In this document: in pieces, positions 11,497-19,668 of the stretch
Layout: each line of letters begins with the position of its first letter
How positions within the stretch are numbered: the stretch's first letter is position 1
From: Trueperella sp.
Lineage (GTDB): Bacteria; Actinomycetota; Actinomycetes; Actinomycetales; Actinomycetaceae
NCBI GenBank assembly: GCA_022783305.1
Contig: JALEWQ010000022.1
Span: 1-64,000, forward strand
Length of the DNA: 64,000 nt
Direction of reading: 5' to 3'
Made by a program: the position numbers and the translations under genes
Notes under the pieces: generated by a model
What the model was told of the DNA's origin: nothing
The model's database searches: none
What the model saw: the letters and a program-made list of their open reading frames with translations, nothing else

Positions 11497-13734
11497 CTAC
11501 TTGTGTGGAGCCGATATGTGCTCGCGAACGGCCCAATCAGATACCGTGCCCACGGCCGGGGCGGTCTCCGCGCTGGCGGCGTTGAGTGCCGTGCGCAGGT
11601 CGCCGTCCATGAGCCCGTGCTCGGTGTTGCAGCAGCGCATGAGGATCGTAATCGAGCGCGATGTCACCGTGAAGGTGTCCCCGCCGCCGTAACCGCTGCC
11701 GCGATCGCGTTCCGGGTCCGTGCACAGGATGACGTTCCACACCGCATCGGTGTCGGTGCTGGGGATCGTGAAGTCGAGATCCTCCTCTGAGGCGTTGTAG
11801 GCCAGCAGGAAGTCGTCGTCGATCACGCGCTCGCCGCGGGCATTCGGCTCCGCGATGCGTTCGCCGTTGAGATAGACCATGACCGAGCGCGCGAACCAGG
11901 TGTCCCAGTCCTCGTCCTCCATCACCTCACCGTTGTTGGCAAACCACATGATGTCCCCGCGTTCGGACTCGCCGCCGCGGCCGGCGTCGCCCATGAAGAA
12001 TCGACGACGCCGAAACACCGGGTGGTCATGGCGTAGCTTGATCACCTGTTGAACGAAGGCATGCATGTCGAGCTGAGCCTCATCCAGGTCCCAGTTCACC
12101 CACGACAGCTCGTTGTCCTGGCAGTACGTGTTGTTGTTGCCCTGCTGGGTGCGGCACAGCTCGTCGCCATGCGAGATCATCGGCACGCCCTGGGAGGTGA
12201 GCAGCGTGGTGAAGAAGTTCTTCATCTGCCGGGCGCGCAACTTGTTGATCTGAGGGTCATCCGTGGGGCCTTCGGCGCCCATGTTCCACGACTTGTTGTT
12301 CGACGATCCGTCGGCTCCGCCTTCGCCGTTGGCCTCGTTGTGCTTCTCGTTGTAGGACACGAGGTCGGCCAGCGTGAAGCCGTCGTGTGCGGTGATGAAG
12401 TTGATCGAGGCGAACGGGCGGCGTCCGGAGTGCTCATACAGGTCGGAAGATCCCGTCAAGCGTGAGGCGAACTCGGAAAGAACCGAGGGTTCGCCACGCC
12501 AAAAATCGCGCATCGTGTCGCGGTAGTCGCCGTTCCACTCCGTCCACAGCGGTGGGAATTCGCCGACGTTGTAGCCGCCCTCGCCCACGTCCCACGGTTC
12601 GGCAATGAGCTTGACCTGGGAGATGATCGGGTCCTGCTGGATGATGTCGAAGAAGGCCGACAGTTTATCGACCGCGTGTAGCTCGCGCGCCAGGGTGGAG
12701 GCCAGGTCGAAGCGGAATCCGTCCACGTGCATGTCCACCACCCAATAGCGCAGCGAGTCCATGATGAGCTGCAGCGAGTGCGGGGAGGACATGTTCAGCG
12801 AGTTGCCCGTGCCCGTGGTGTCGAAGTAGTGGGCGAGATCGCCGTCGACGAGCCGGTAGTAGGCGCGGTTGTCGATGCCGCGGAAGGAGAGAGTGGGACC
12901 CATGTGGTTACCCTCGGCCGTGTGGTTATAAACCACGTCGAGGATCACCTCGATGTCGGCGTCGTGGTAAGCCTTGACCATCGCCTTGAACTCCTCCACC
13001 TGGGAGCCCATCCCACCCGAGGAAGAGTAGGTGTTCTGCGGTGCGAAGAAGCCGATCGTGTTGTATCCCCAGTAGTTGGACAGGCCCTTGTCTTGAAGGG
13101 AAGTGTCGTTAACAAACTGGTGAACCGGCATGAGCTCGACGGCCGTGATCCCCAATTCCTTGAGGTAGCGAACCATCGCGGGGTGGGCCATACCCATGTA
13201 GGTGCCACGGAGGTCTTCCGGAACGTCCGGGTGGAGCGCCGTCATGCCCTTCAGGTGGGCCTCGTAAATGACGGTGTTGTGGTATTCGTGCTTGGGTGGA
13301 CGGTCGTGGCCCCAGTCGAAGAAGGGGTTGACGACGACGGAAAGCATCGTGTGGCCGAGCGAGTCCACCCCGGCGAGCTTGCCCGGATCGTTGAAATCGT
13401 AGGAGAAGTTGGCCTGGTGGTTGGCCACCTGGCCCTCGATCGCCTTTGCGTAAGGATCAAGGAGGATCTTGGACGGGTCGCAACGGTGGCCGTTCTCTGG
13501 CTCGTAGGGGCCATGGACGCGGAATCCGTAAAGCTGACCCGGCCGTACCCCCGGCAGGTAGCAGTGCCAGACGTGGGCGTCGACTTCGCGCAACTCGACG
13601 CGCGACTCACCTCCCGCCTCGTCGATCAGGCTAAGTTCGATCTTGTCTGCCACGGAGGAGAAGATTGCAAAGTTAGTGCCGGTGCCGTCGAAGGTGGCGC
13701 CGAGCGGATACGGTTTTCCTGGCCAAATTTCCAT
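11497..13734 (-). CDS. glgX: Glycogen debranching enzyme (isoamylase type)
   Basis: GlgX/TreX hydrolyses alpha-1,6 branch points of glycogen and releases linear maltodextrins, here feeding TreY and TreZ encoded downstream. The 745-residue protein has an N-terminal CBM48 domain (residues about 8-95) and a GH13_11 barrel with ILDVVYNHTAEGN, VDGFRFDLAS (nucleophile), a LIAEPWD motif (acid/base) and NFITAHDGFTL. ATG at 13734 gives the canonical start MEIWPGKPYPLG. No clear Shine-Dalgarno is seen; AAAGG is only 1-2 bases away. A 7 bp inverted repeat (13778-13784 with 13794-13800) lies about 45-65 bases upstream and may be an operator. Confidence 0.96.
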   Translation of the reverse strand: MEIWPGKPYPLGATFDGTGTNFAIFSSVADKIELSLIDEAGGESRVELREVDAHVWHCYLPGVRPGQLYGFRVHGPYEPENGHRCDPSKILLDPYAKAIEGQVANHQANFSYDFNDPGKLAGVDSLGHTMLSVVVNPFFDWGHDRPPKHEYHNTVIYEAHLKGMTALHPDVPEDLRGTYMGMAHPAMVRYLKELGITAVELMPVHQFVNDTSLQDKGLSNYWGYNTIGFFAPQNTYSSSGGMGSQVEEFKAMVKAYHDADIEVILDVVYNHTAEGNHMGPTLSFRGIDNRAYYRLVDGDLAHYFDTTGTGNSLNMSSPHSLQLIMDSLRYWVVDMHVDGFRFDLASTLARELHAVDKLSAFFDIIQQDPIISQVKLIAEPWDVGEGGYNVGEFPPLWTEWNGDYRDTMRDFWRGEPSVLSEFASRLTGSSDLYEHSGRRPFASINFITAHDGFTLADLVSYNEKHNEANGEGGADGSSNNKSWNMGAEGPTDDPQINKLRARQMKNFFTTLLTSQGVPMISHGDELCRTQQGNNNTYCQDNELSWVNWDLDEAQLDMHAFVQQVIKLRHDHPVFRRRRFFMGDAGRGGESERGDIMWFANNGEVMEDEDWDTWFARSVMVYLNGERIAEPNARGERVIDDDFLLAYNASEEDLDFTIPSTDTDAVWNVILCTDPERDRGSGYGGGDTFTVTSRSITILMRCCNTEHGLMDGDLRTALNAASAETAPAVGTVSDWAVREHISAPHK

Positions 13735-13777
13735 ACCTTTAGAATCTCATGTCTGGGAGAAATTTTGGTAATAATGC

Positions 13778-13800
13778 GCCAGAGCGCGGAAAACTCTGGC
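13778..13800. promoter_or_regulatory. Inverted repeat upstream of glgX
   Basis: Arms GCCAGAG (13778-13784) and CTCTGGC (13794-13800) form a 7 bp dyad 44-66 bases before the glgX start. It could be a sugar-regulator operator or the tail hairpin of the minus-strand tRNA-Val transcript. The rest of 13801-13966 shows no convincing gene. Confidence 0.35.
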
Positions 13801-13966
13801 ATCTCTTAGCGTGTCGCAAGGAAACCGTGTATGGCGCAAAAGGGGCATGCCGGGCGTCGCCGGCAAGTGACAGGAGTGGGCGGCGACAAACGGAGACGCC
13901 TATGCGGCACGCGGCCAGAAGGTGTGTAAAGCAGGGGATATGCGGCATCCAGCCGCGAGAAAGAAA

Positions 13967-14041
<75 letters not shown>

Positions 14042-14133
14042 AAAGATCAGGTGATCTCTGCTCAAAGACAGTAGCCGACGAAGGCGGGACGAAGCAAACG
14101 CAATGGGCGTAGTGCACGTCACGTTATCCTGAT

Positions 14134-14163
14134 TAGACACCGGTCGGCGATTGTGGCTATATT
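14134..14163 (+). promoter_or_regulatory. Probable promoter of the Gly-Cys-Val tRNA cluster
   Basis: A -35-like TAGACA (14134-14139) and a -10-like TATATT (14158-14163) are 18 bases apart, and transcription would begin some 30 bases before tRNA-Gly. An 8 bp inverted repeat (CCTGATTA at 14128-14135 and TAATCAGG at 14163-14170) brackets both elements. Confidence 0.55.
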
Positions 14164-14203
14164 AATCAGGCAGTCAGCGAGACGGGAACCGTCGAGTTGA
14201 TAT

Positions 14204-14276
14204 GCGGATGTAGCTCAGCTGGTAGAGCACCACCTTGCCAAGGTGGGGGTCGCGGGTTCGAATCCCGTCATCCGCT
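14204..14276 (+). tRNA. tRNA-Gly (anticodon GCC)
   Basis: Acceptor stem GCGGATG pairs with CATCCGC. The anticodon stem CCACC/GGTGG encloses TTGCCAA (anticodon GCC), and the T-arm is GGGTTCGAATCCC. The discriminator is T, as usual for tRNA-Gly, and CCA is not encoded. Confidence 0.96.
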
Positions 14277-14311
14277 CGAAGGCCAAGTAATGTAGAGTTA
14301 CTTAACCACTT

Positions 14312-14382
14312 GGTGGGTTGGCCGAGAGGCGAGGCAGCGGCCTGCAAAGCCGTATACACGGGTTCGAATCCCGTACCCACCT
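14312..14382 (+). tRNA. tRNA-Cys (anticodon GCA)
   Basis: Acceptor stem GGTGGGT pairs with ACCCACC. The anticodon loop CTGCAAA gives GCA, and the T-arm is GGGTTCGAATCCC. The discriminator T is the standard CysRS identity base. No CCA is encoded. Confidence 0.95.
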
Positions 14383-14389
14383 CTCGTAT

Positions 14390-14466
14390 GGGCGATTGGC
14401 GCAGATGGTTAGCGCGCTTCCTCGACACGGAAGAGGTCGCTGGTTCGAATCCAGTATCGCCCACCA
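14390..14466 (+). tRNA. tRNA-Val (anticodon GAC)
   Basis: Acceptor stem GGGCGAT pairs with ATCGCCC. The anticodon stem CTTCC/GGAAG encloses TCGACAC (GAC). The discriminator is A and CCA is encoded (14464-14466). It is closely similar in stems to the minus-strand tRNA-Val(CAC), suggesting an old duplication. Confidence 0.95.
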
Positions 14467-14467
14467 G

Positions 14468-14491
14468 ATCCCCGGAACTCCGGGGATTTTT
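14468..14491 (+). terminator. Terminator of the tRNA cluster
   Basis: An 8 bp stem ATCCCCGG/CCGGGGAT (14468-14475 with 14480-14487) with a 4-base loop runs into TTTTT (14487-14491), directly after the CCA of tRNA-Val(GAC). Confidence 0.85.
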
Positions 14492-14523
14492 CATGCCCGC
14501 AGGCTATGGGCGTAGGCGGGGGC

Positions 14524-14709
14524 TTATAGGACGTCCTCTTCGAGCTTGTCCGTTCGACGGAACGCGCTCATGGCCAGTAGTGCCGATACGGTGAATAGCA
14601 TGATGACGACGACGATGCGGACGTCGATCGCGGCGCCGGCGGCGCGGGTGATGCCGGTGGCGGCAAGAATGAGTGCGAGTGAGCCGAAGATGGCGGTGCT
14701 GATACGCAT
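14524..14709 (-). CDS. Small two-helix membrane protein downstream of PspC
   Basis: A 61-residue protein with two predicted transmembrane segments (about residues 4-22 and 29-48) and a charged tail (RRTDKLEEDVL). ATG at 14709 is supported by GAAGGA 7 bases upstream and starts 1 base after the PspC-protein stop, so the two genes form an operon. The longer frame to 15153 is a Pro/Ser-rich shadow of the PspC gene. I do not recognise the family. Its position next to a PspC effector and its size suggest a small accessory subunit of the envelope-stress module (inference). Confidence 0.75.
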   Translation of the reverse strand: MRISTAIFGSLALILAATGITRAAGAAIDVRIVVVIMLFTVSALLAMSAFRRTDKLEEDVL

Positions 14710-14710
14710 G

Positions 14711-16156
14711 TTAGTTTCCTTCTTTCGCGGGTAGGGAGCCGACGAGCACGGTCCCGTAGGAGTAGGTGATCTTGATGGTGGTGGCATCTTCGGGGTTAGC
14801 GACGGCGGCGGGGGAGAAGATACGGAGGGTCTTGCCTTCGTTGACAGGCAGAGACGCCCACCACCTCTCGTCGGAATACTGGACGGCGGGATTGGCGGGT
14901 TCTTGCCACCTTTTGCCGTCGACCTCCACTTCCCAGGCCTGCCACCCGTTGAGGTTTGCGTAAGAGGTGCCGTAGGATCCCTCGCGCCGGGTGACCTCGA
15001 TGATGACGGGGTCTGATTCCCTAAAGGTGTAGGGGTTGTCCGCATGAATGAAGGTGTCGACGGAGTAGGTGTGCGGCGTGGCGGTGTCAGTCTTGAAGGT
15101 GGCGCCCGCGACCGAGAAAAACGAAGGGCCATCGTAGGCGCGGGACGACGCAAGGACGAGCTTGGGCGAGGTGATCATGTGGGTGGGCATGATGAGTGCC
15201 AGAGCGAGCATTGCCGCGGTGGGCAAACCGAGTAGCCAGGTGAGGGCGGTGAGCCACGTGGCCCGCAAGCCCCGCACGCCGGCATACATGACCCCGACGG
15301 CGACGACGGCGAGCCCCACGCTCAGTGCCATCAGGACGGCGGCGAACCGGCCGGGCACGGCAATGAGCGCGATGGCGGTGGCAACGAGCGCGGTGGCGAG
15401 GATGAGCGAAATCGCCCGCCCGCTCAGTGCCGGCTTCTTGACTTTGGGCACCTTGGTGGGCCGTGGAACGGAGAACTCGGGTGCCGATTTGAGGGCCGCT
15501 TCGGCATCGGGATCGAATTCGTATTGCGCTGTGGTGTACGGGGCTGGACCGTGCTGTGACGTGTGGTACGACGCCGTCTCGTCCTGTGTCGTCGCGTACT
15601 GGACCGTGTCGTATGGCGCCGTCGCATGAGTGGCGCCCTCGCCTTGGGCTGCGCTGAACGGTGCGGGTTGACTGTACGCTGACCCTGGCTGAGTGGCGCC
15701 GTAGCCGGCGGGGCCGGGGCGCGCCGGCCCGTACGGGGGCTGCGTGGAGCGACCTCGCCAGAACACCCAGAACACCCCGGCGAGGAGGACCAGCCCGACC
15801 ACCGGGAGCGTTGCTGGTGTCCGATGGACGATGGAATTTCCCCAGATCGCGACGAACGGCATGAACATCACCGCGCCGACCAGGATAAGGATCACGGAGG
15901 CGGCGAAGGCCGCGTCGGGGCTGCGAAGCGCGCCGTCGGCCACGATGTCCTCGGTGTCGTAATCGGGCACGAGAAGCCAGCCAAGCCCGTACAGGAGGAA
16001 GCCGAGGCCGCCGAATGGGACAAGCACGATGAGGCCCATGCGGACCAAGATGGGGGAGATACCCCAGCGATGGGCGAGGCCGGCGCAGACGCCACCGGCG
16101 AGCCTGTCGGGCGTGCGCCGCAGGGGCTGGGAACGAAGGGAATCGAAAAGGTCCAT
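14711..16156 (-). CDS. PspC-domain multi-pass membrane protein
   Basis: The 481-residue protein opens with a PspC domain (residues 8-66, with RTPDRLAGGVCAGLAHRWGI and a hydrophobic helix pair). Two more helices follow (about 83-106 and 116-133), then a Tyr/Thr/Gln/Pro-rich linker (137-230), three or four further helices (about 248-325) and a soluble C-terminal beta domain outside the core. ATG at 16156 precedes the canonical PspC start MDLFDSLRSQPL. PspC proteins act in membrane-stress responses. Here the gene is divergent from a PspC-type kinase and regulator, so it is most likely their target. Five CCCTGAA-type heptamers lie 36-84 bases upstream. Confidence 0.85.
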   Translation of the reverse strand: MDLFDSLRSQPLRRTPDRLAGGVCAGLAHRWGISPILVRMGLIVLVPFGGLGFLLYGLGWLLVPDYDTEDIVADGALRSPDAAFAASVILILVGAVMFMPFVAIWGNSIVHRTPATLPVVGLVLLAGVFWVFWRGRSTQPPYGPARPGPAGYGATQPGSAYSQPAPFSAAQGEGATHATAPYDTVQYATTQDETASYHTSQHGPAPYTTAQYEFDPDAEAALKSAPEFSVPRPTKVPKVKKPALSGRAISLILATALVATAIALIAVPGRFAAVLMALSVGLAVVAVGVMYAGVRGLRATWLTALTWLLGLPTAAMLALALIMPTHMITSPKLVLASSRAYDGPSFFSVAGATFKTDTATPHTYSVDTFIHADNPYTFRESDPVIIEVTRREGSYGTSYANLNGWQAWEVEVDGKRWQEPANPAVQYSDERWWASLPVNEGKTLRIFSPAAVANPEDATTIKITYSYGTVLVGSLPAKEGN

Positions 16157-16191
16157 GGCCTCATTCTTCGCTATCCGCACGCCCAAAGCGT

Positions 16192-16240
16192 CCCTGAACA
16201 CCCCTGAATAAACCCTGATTCCTCCCTGAAAAGCCCTGAA
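16192..16240. promoter_or_regulatory. Five helically phased CCCTGAA repeats (candidate response-regulator operator)
   Basis: Heptamers CCCTGAA begin at 16192, 16202, 16224 and 16234, with CCCTGAT at 16213. The steps are 10, 11, 11 and 10 bases, one DNA turn each, so all copies face the same side of the helix. A degenerate copy CCCAAAG sits one more turn away at 16182. They occupy the 134-base divergent gap between the pspC-like gene and the kinase gene. Confidence 0.75.
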
Positions 16241-16290
16241 TTGTCCGCCGCATGGTTGGGTTTGGGTCTCCGGGGTGAGACGATCGAGGC

Positions 16291-17460
16291 ATGGATGCGG
16301 ATTATGCAGATCTTCGGGCGCCGTGGGCGAGGCAACGCCTGCCCCTCGAGCGTCGCGAGCCAAGCCGGCTTGCCGGAGTGTGTCAGGGGCTGGCCGGTCA
16401 CCTCGGCGGGCCCGTACGCGCGTGGCGCTGGGCCTTTGCTCTCCTATCCTGGACGATCGTTCCGGTCGTGGTCTACGTGGTGCTCGCGTTGGCATTGCCT
16501 CGAGCGGGCGTCGACACCAGCCGACGCAGGCTGATCAAGCCGCTCACCCCCGGACGGGACTCTCGGCCCGCTACCTCCGTCGCCCTCGGGGCGATAGGCC
16601 TCGTCATCCTCCTAGTGGTTGCGGGTTACTTCCCGCTCGCGCGCTGGGCGCTCCCCATCGCCCTAGTCCTCGCCGGCGGCGCGATCGCGTGGTCCGTCCA
16701 AGGGAGGTGGTCCAACGTCGCGCTCGCCGGCGGGCTCGTGCTCGCCACGCTAGGCGCCGTCGTCGTGGTCGGTAACGTCGTCGCCGACGCCGACATCGCG
16801 ACCGCGTTCGCCACCGGGCTCGCCGCGCTCGCCGGCGGCGGCTTCGTGCTCTACCCCTCCCAGATGCGATCGCGCGTGCGGGCACAGGAGCAGAATGCCC
16901 AGCTCATTCGGGAGGAGACCCGAGCCGACATCGCCGCGCACCTGCACGACTCCGTCCTCCAGACGCTCGCCCTCATCCGCTCTCGCGCCGAGGACGCCGA
17001 CGCCGTCCGTCTCCTCGCCCGCCAACAGGAGGCAGAGTTGCGCGACTACCTTTACTCGGACCGCCGTGACGAGACCTCGGTGGCCACCGTCCTGACCCGT
17101 CGCTCCCGCGATGTGGAGGCGACGTACGGCGCCCAGATCGACGTCGTCATCACCGGCGACACCGAGGTCACCGCGCGAACCCAGGCGCTCATTGACGCGG
17201 CAGGGGAGGCGCTGACAAACGCCTGCAAGCACGGCGGTAGCCCGATTTCGGTATACGCAGAGCTCGGCGAGCGCGCCGACGTCTGGGTGCGCGACCGCGG
17301 GGAGGGCTTCGATGTGGATAGCATTGGTGAGGATCGGCGAGGAGTGCGTGACTCGATCTACGGACGAATGGAGCGCGTGGGCGGGCACGCGAGCGTGCGC
17401 TCGCCACTGCCCACGGGAGGAACCGAGGTTCACCTCGGGGTCGGCGAGGAGGAAGAATGA
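16291..17460 (+). CDS. PspC-domain sensor histidine kinase
   Basis: This 389-residue NarL-type kinase begins with a PspC domain (residues about 20-72: RREPSRLAGVCQGLAGHLGG then a helix) and has about four further membrane helices (to residue 195). It continues with a HisKA_3-like dimerisation helix, AAHLHDSVLQTLALI, whose phospho-accepting His is near residue 219. An HATPase domain follows with GEALTNACKHG (N box) and VRDRGEGFD (G1 box). It overlaps the response regulator by 4 bases (ATGA). The sensor shares its PspC domain with the divergent gene, suggesting a common membrane signal. ATG at 16291 follows a possible GACGAT -10 six bases upstream, with TTGGGT 17 bases before that. Confidence 0.93.
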   Translation: MDADYADLRAPWARQRLPLERREPSRLAGVCQGLAGHLGGPVRAWRWAFALLSWTIVPVVVYVVLALALPRAGVDTSRRRLIKPLTPGRDSRPATSVALGAIGLVILLVVAGYFPLARWALPIALVLAGGAIAWSVQGRWSNVALAGGLVLATLGAVVVVGNVVADADIATAFATGLAALAGGGFVLYPSQMRSRVRAQEQNAQLIREETRADIAAHLHDSVLQTLALIRSRAEDADAVRLLARQQEAELRDYLYSDRRDETSVATVLTRRSRDVEATYGAQIDVVITGDTEVTARTQALIDAAGEALTNACKHGGSPISVYAELGERADVWVRDRGEGFDVDSIGEDRRGVRDSIYGRMERVGGHASVRSPLPTGGTEVHLGVGEEEE

Positions 17461-18098
17461 AAGTCATTGTGGTCGACGATCATGCCCTGGTCCGAGCGGG
17501 CATCATCGCCCAGATCGACGGGCACGAGGTCGAAGTGGTGGGACAGGCCGCGAGCGTGGAGGAGGCGATCGATGTCATCCGAGCCGTAGACTGCGACGTC
17601 GTCCTTCTCGATGTCCATCTGCCCGGCGGGGCGGGCGGGGGAGGCGCCGAGGTCATCCGTGCCTTCGCCGGAAAGAACGGACCGCGATTCCTCGCGCTGT
17701 CGGTGTCGGACGCGGCGGAGGATGTCGTCTCCGTGGTGCGTTCGGGGGCGCGTGGTTACGTCACCAAGTCGATCAATCGCGACGAGCTCATCGAGGCGCT
17801 CGAGCGGGTGGTGGCCGGCGACGCCGCCTTCTCACCCAAGCTTGCCGGCTTCGTGCTCGACGCATTCGGCACGTCCCGTAGCGCCGTGGCCGAACGCGAC
17901 GAGGAGCTCGACCGGCTCTCAGCCCGCGAGCAGGACGTCATGCGTCTGATTGCCCGCGGCTACACCTACAAGGAGACAGCCTCGGAACTGTTCATCTCGG
18001 TCAAGACGGTCGAGACGCACGTGTCGGCCTGCCTTCGCAAACTCCAGCTGTCCAATCGCAAGGAGCTCTCGCGGTGGGCGGCGGCCCGGGGGATCTAG
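17457..18098 (+). CDS. NarL/FixJ-family response regulator
   Basis: The 213-residue protein has a receiver domain (acidic pair DD at residues 7-8, phospho-acceptor D52 in LLDVHLPG, conserved Ser/Thr and Lys in the SVSD and TKS regions). A LuxR-type helix-turn-helix follows at about residues 148-207 (LSAREQDVMRLIARGYTYKE, KTVETHVSACLRKL). Its start codon overlaps the kinase stop, a standard cognate pair. The phased heptamers upstream of the kinase are the obvious candidate binding site. It converges on sdaA; a 6 bp hairpin (18127-18142) lies between them without a T-tract. Confidence 0.95.
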   Translation: MKVIVVDDHALVRAGIIAQIDGHEVEVVGQAASVEEAIDVIRAVDCDVVLLDVHLPGGAGGGGAEVIRAFAGKNGPRFLALSVSDAAEDVVSVVRSGARGYVTKSINRDELIEALERVVAGDAAFSPKLAGFVLDAFGTSRSAVAERDEELDRLSAREQDVMRLIARGYTYKETASELFISVKTVETHVSACLRKLQLSNRKELSRWAAARGI

Positions 18099-18179
18099 CG
18101 GGGGAACCTGGGCGCTGCGGGCGTCAACAGGCTCGGGCCTGTCAGGAACGGGGCATCGGAACGAGCGGTGTTGCGGTTC

Positions 18180-19547
18180 CTAACACTCGATGACGTTGAC
18201 GCCCACGTGGACCGCCAGGCCGCCGAGCGCCGTCTCCTTATACTTGGCCTGCATGTCCTTGCCCGTCTCTCGCATGGTGGCGATGACGGAGTCGAGGGAG
18301 ACCATGTGGGAGCCGTCCCCGCGCAGGGCGGTGCGGGCGGCGGCCACGGCCTTGATCGCGGCGATCGCGTTGCGCTCGATGCAGGGGATCTGCACGAGGC
18401 CACCCACGGGATCGCAGGTGAGACCCAGGTTGTGTTCCATGGCGATTTCGGCGGCGTTCTCCACCTGGCGCGGGTTGCCGCCCAGCACGGCGGCAAGGCC
18501 AGCTGCCGCCATCGAGCATGCGGAGCCCACCTCGCCCTGGCAGCCGACCTCGGCGCCGGATATGGAGGCGGTGGTCTTGAAGATCATCCCGATGGCGCCG
18601 GCGGTGAGGAGGAAGGTTTCCACGGCGTCGGCGTCGAGACCGATGAAGTCGCGGCAGTAGTGCATGACGGCGGGGATGATCCCGGCGGCGCCGTTGGTCG
18701 GTGCGGTGACGACCCGGCCGCCCCCGGCGTTCTCCTCGTTGACGGCGAGTGCGTAGAGCCCGATCCAGTCCATGGCCCGCAGCGGGTCTGCCGCGTCGGA
18801 TTCGGCGAGGAGGGCGGCGTGCAGCTTTGGGGCGCGGCGCAGCACTTGCAGCCCGCCGGGAAGAACTCCGCCGTGGTCGAGGCCCGCAGTGACGCAGCTT
18901 TGCATCACCTCCCAGATGGCGGCGAGTCCGCTGGAGATCTCTTCGCCCGTGTGGAGCGCCTCCTCGTTGGCGCGTGCCACGTCGGCGATCGACATGCCGG
19001 TGAGCTGGCAGATGAGGAGGAGCTCGTCGGCGGTGCGGAAAGCGTGGGGAAGGTCTGCGGTGGGCGCGATCCCCATGTCGGCGTCCTCCTCGCACACCAC
19101 GAAGCCGCCGCCCACGGAGTAATAGGTGCGCTCGAGGATAAGCTCCTCACCGTTGAATGCGGACATCGTCATGGCATTAGGGTGCCCGGGAAGCTCGGTA
19201 TGGCCCAGGAGTTCGATGTCTGCGGCCGGATCGAAGCAGATGGTGATCTGCCCGGCGGCCGTGGCGAGCGGGAGGCGGCGCTCGGCGCGGACCCGCCCCA
19301 CGGCGTCGGCGACGCGTTCGGGCCGTACGCGCGCCGGCTCGAAACCCATGAGGCCGAGGATGACGGCCTTGTCGGTGCCGTGACCGATGCCGGTGGCGCC
19401 GAGCGAGCCGTACAAGCGAACCCGGACTCGGCTGACCGAGCCGGGCAGGTGGCCGGCGAACATGTGGGCGGCCGTCATCGGCCCGGAGGTGTGTGAGGAG
19501 GAGGGACCGATCCCGATTTTGAACAGGTCAAACACGCTTAAGCTCAT
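18180..19547 (-). CDS. sdaA: L-serine dehydratase, iron-sulfur type
   Basis: It deaminates L-serine to pyruvate and ammonia using a [4Fe-4S] cluster. The 455-residue single-chain form has the beta domain first ([20 protein letters not shown]) and then the alpha domain, with cysteines in [21 protein letters not shown] and IPCIERN suited to hold the cluster. ATG at 19547 has no Shine-Dalgarno. A TACTAT hexamer ends exactly six bases upstream, so the message is probably leaderless. The gene is divergent from thrS and has no operon partner. Confidence 0.96.
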   Translation of the reverse strand: MSLSVFDLFKIGIGPSSSHTSGPMTAAHMFAGHLPGSVSRVRVRLYGSLGATGIGHGTDKAVILGLMGFEPARVRPERVADAVGRVRAERRLPLATAAGQITICFDPAADIELLGHTELPGHPNAMTMSAFNGEELILERTYYSVGGGFVVCEEDADMGIAPTADLPHAFRTADELLLICQLTGMSIADVARANEEALHTGEEISSGLAAIWEVMQSCVTAGLDHGGVLPGGLQVLRRAPKLHAALLAESDAADPLRAMDWIGLYALAVNEENAGGGRVVTAPTNGAAGIIPAVMHYCRDFIGLDADAVETFLLTAGAIGMIFKTTASISGAEVGCQGEVGSACSMAAAGLAAVLGGNPRQVENAAEIAMEHNLGLTCDPVGGLVQIPCIERNAIAAIKAVAAARTALRGDGSHMVSLDSVIATMRETGKDMQAKYKETALGGLAVHVGVNVIEC

Positions 19548-19559
19548 GGGACGATAGTA
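19545..19559 (-). promoter_or_regulatory. Leaderless promoter of sdaA (-10 TACTAT)
   Basis: On the minus strand TACTAT (19559-19554) is followed by the six bases CGTCCC and then ATG, which would place the transcription start at or next to the A of the start codon. No convincing -35 is visible. Confidence 0.5.
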
Positions 19560-19625
19560 GTCGTATGTAGGGCTTCACATGAAGGCGAGAAAAGGGAGGT
19601 TGGCGGGGCGGGGTATGATGGCGAC

Positions 19626-19648
19626 GTGCGTACCTTGTATGTGCGTAC
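19626..19648 (+). repeat. 8 bp direct repeat in the thrS leader
   Basis: GTGCGTAC occurs at 19626-19633 and again at 19641-19648, a 15-base period, between a TATGAT -10-like hexamer (19614-19619) and the thrS ribosome-binding site. It is either a small regulatory element or chance. Confidence 0.35.
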
Positions 19649-19668
19649 CAGATGTGAGAGGAGCCACT

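Noticed and set aside
10204..11790. Plus-strand frame of 528 codons
   Set aside because: Lies antisense to treY and the end of glgX; composition typical of codon-position shadows and no motif.
18168..19496. Plus-strand frame of 442 codons opposite sdaA
   Set aside because: Gly/His/Val-rich mirror of the serine dehydratase frame; no start signal.
19561..19668. T-box riboswitch ahead of thrS (also sought at aspS, alaS, hisS)
   Set aside because: No specifier loop, T-box sequence or terminator/antiterminator pair visible in these short leaders.
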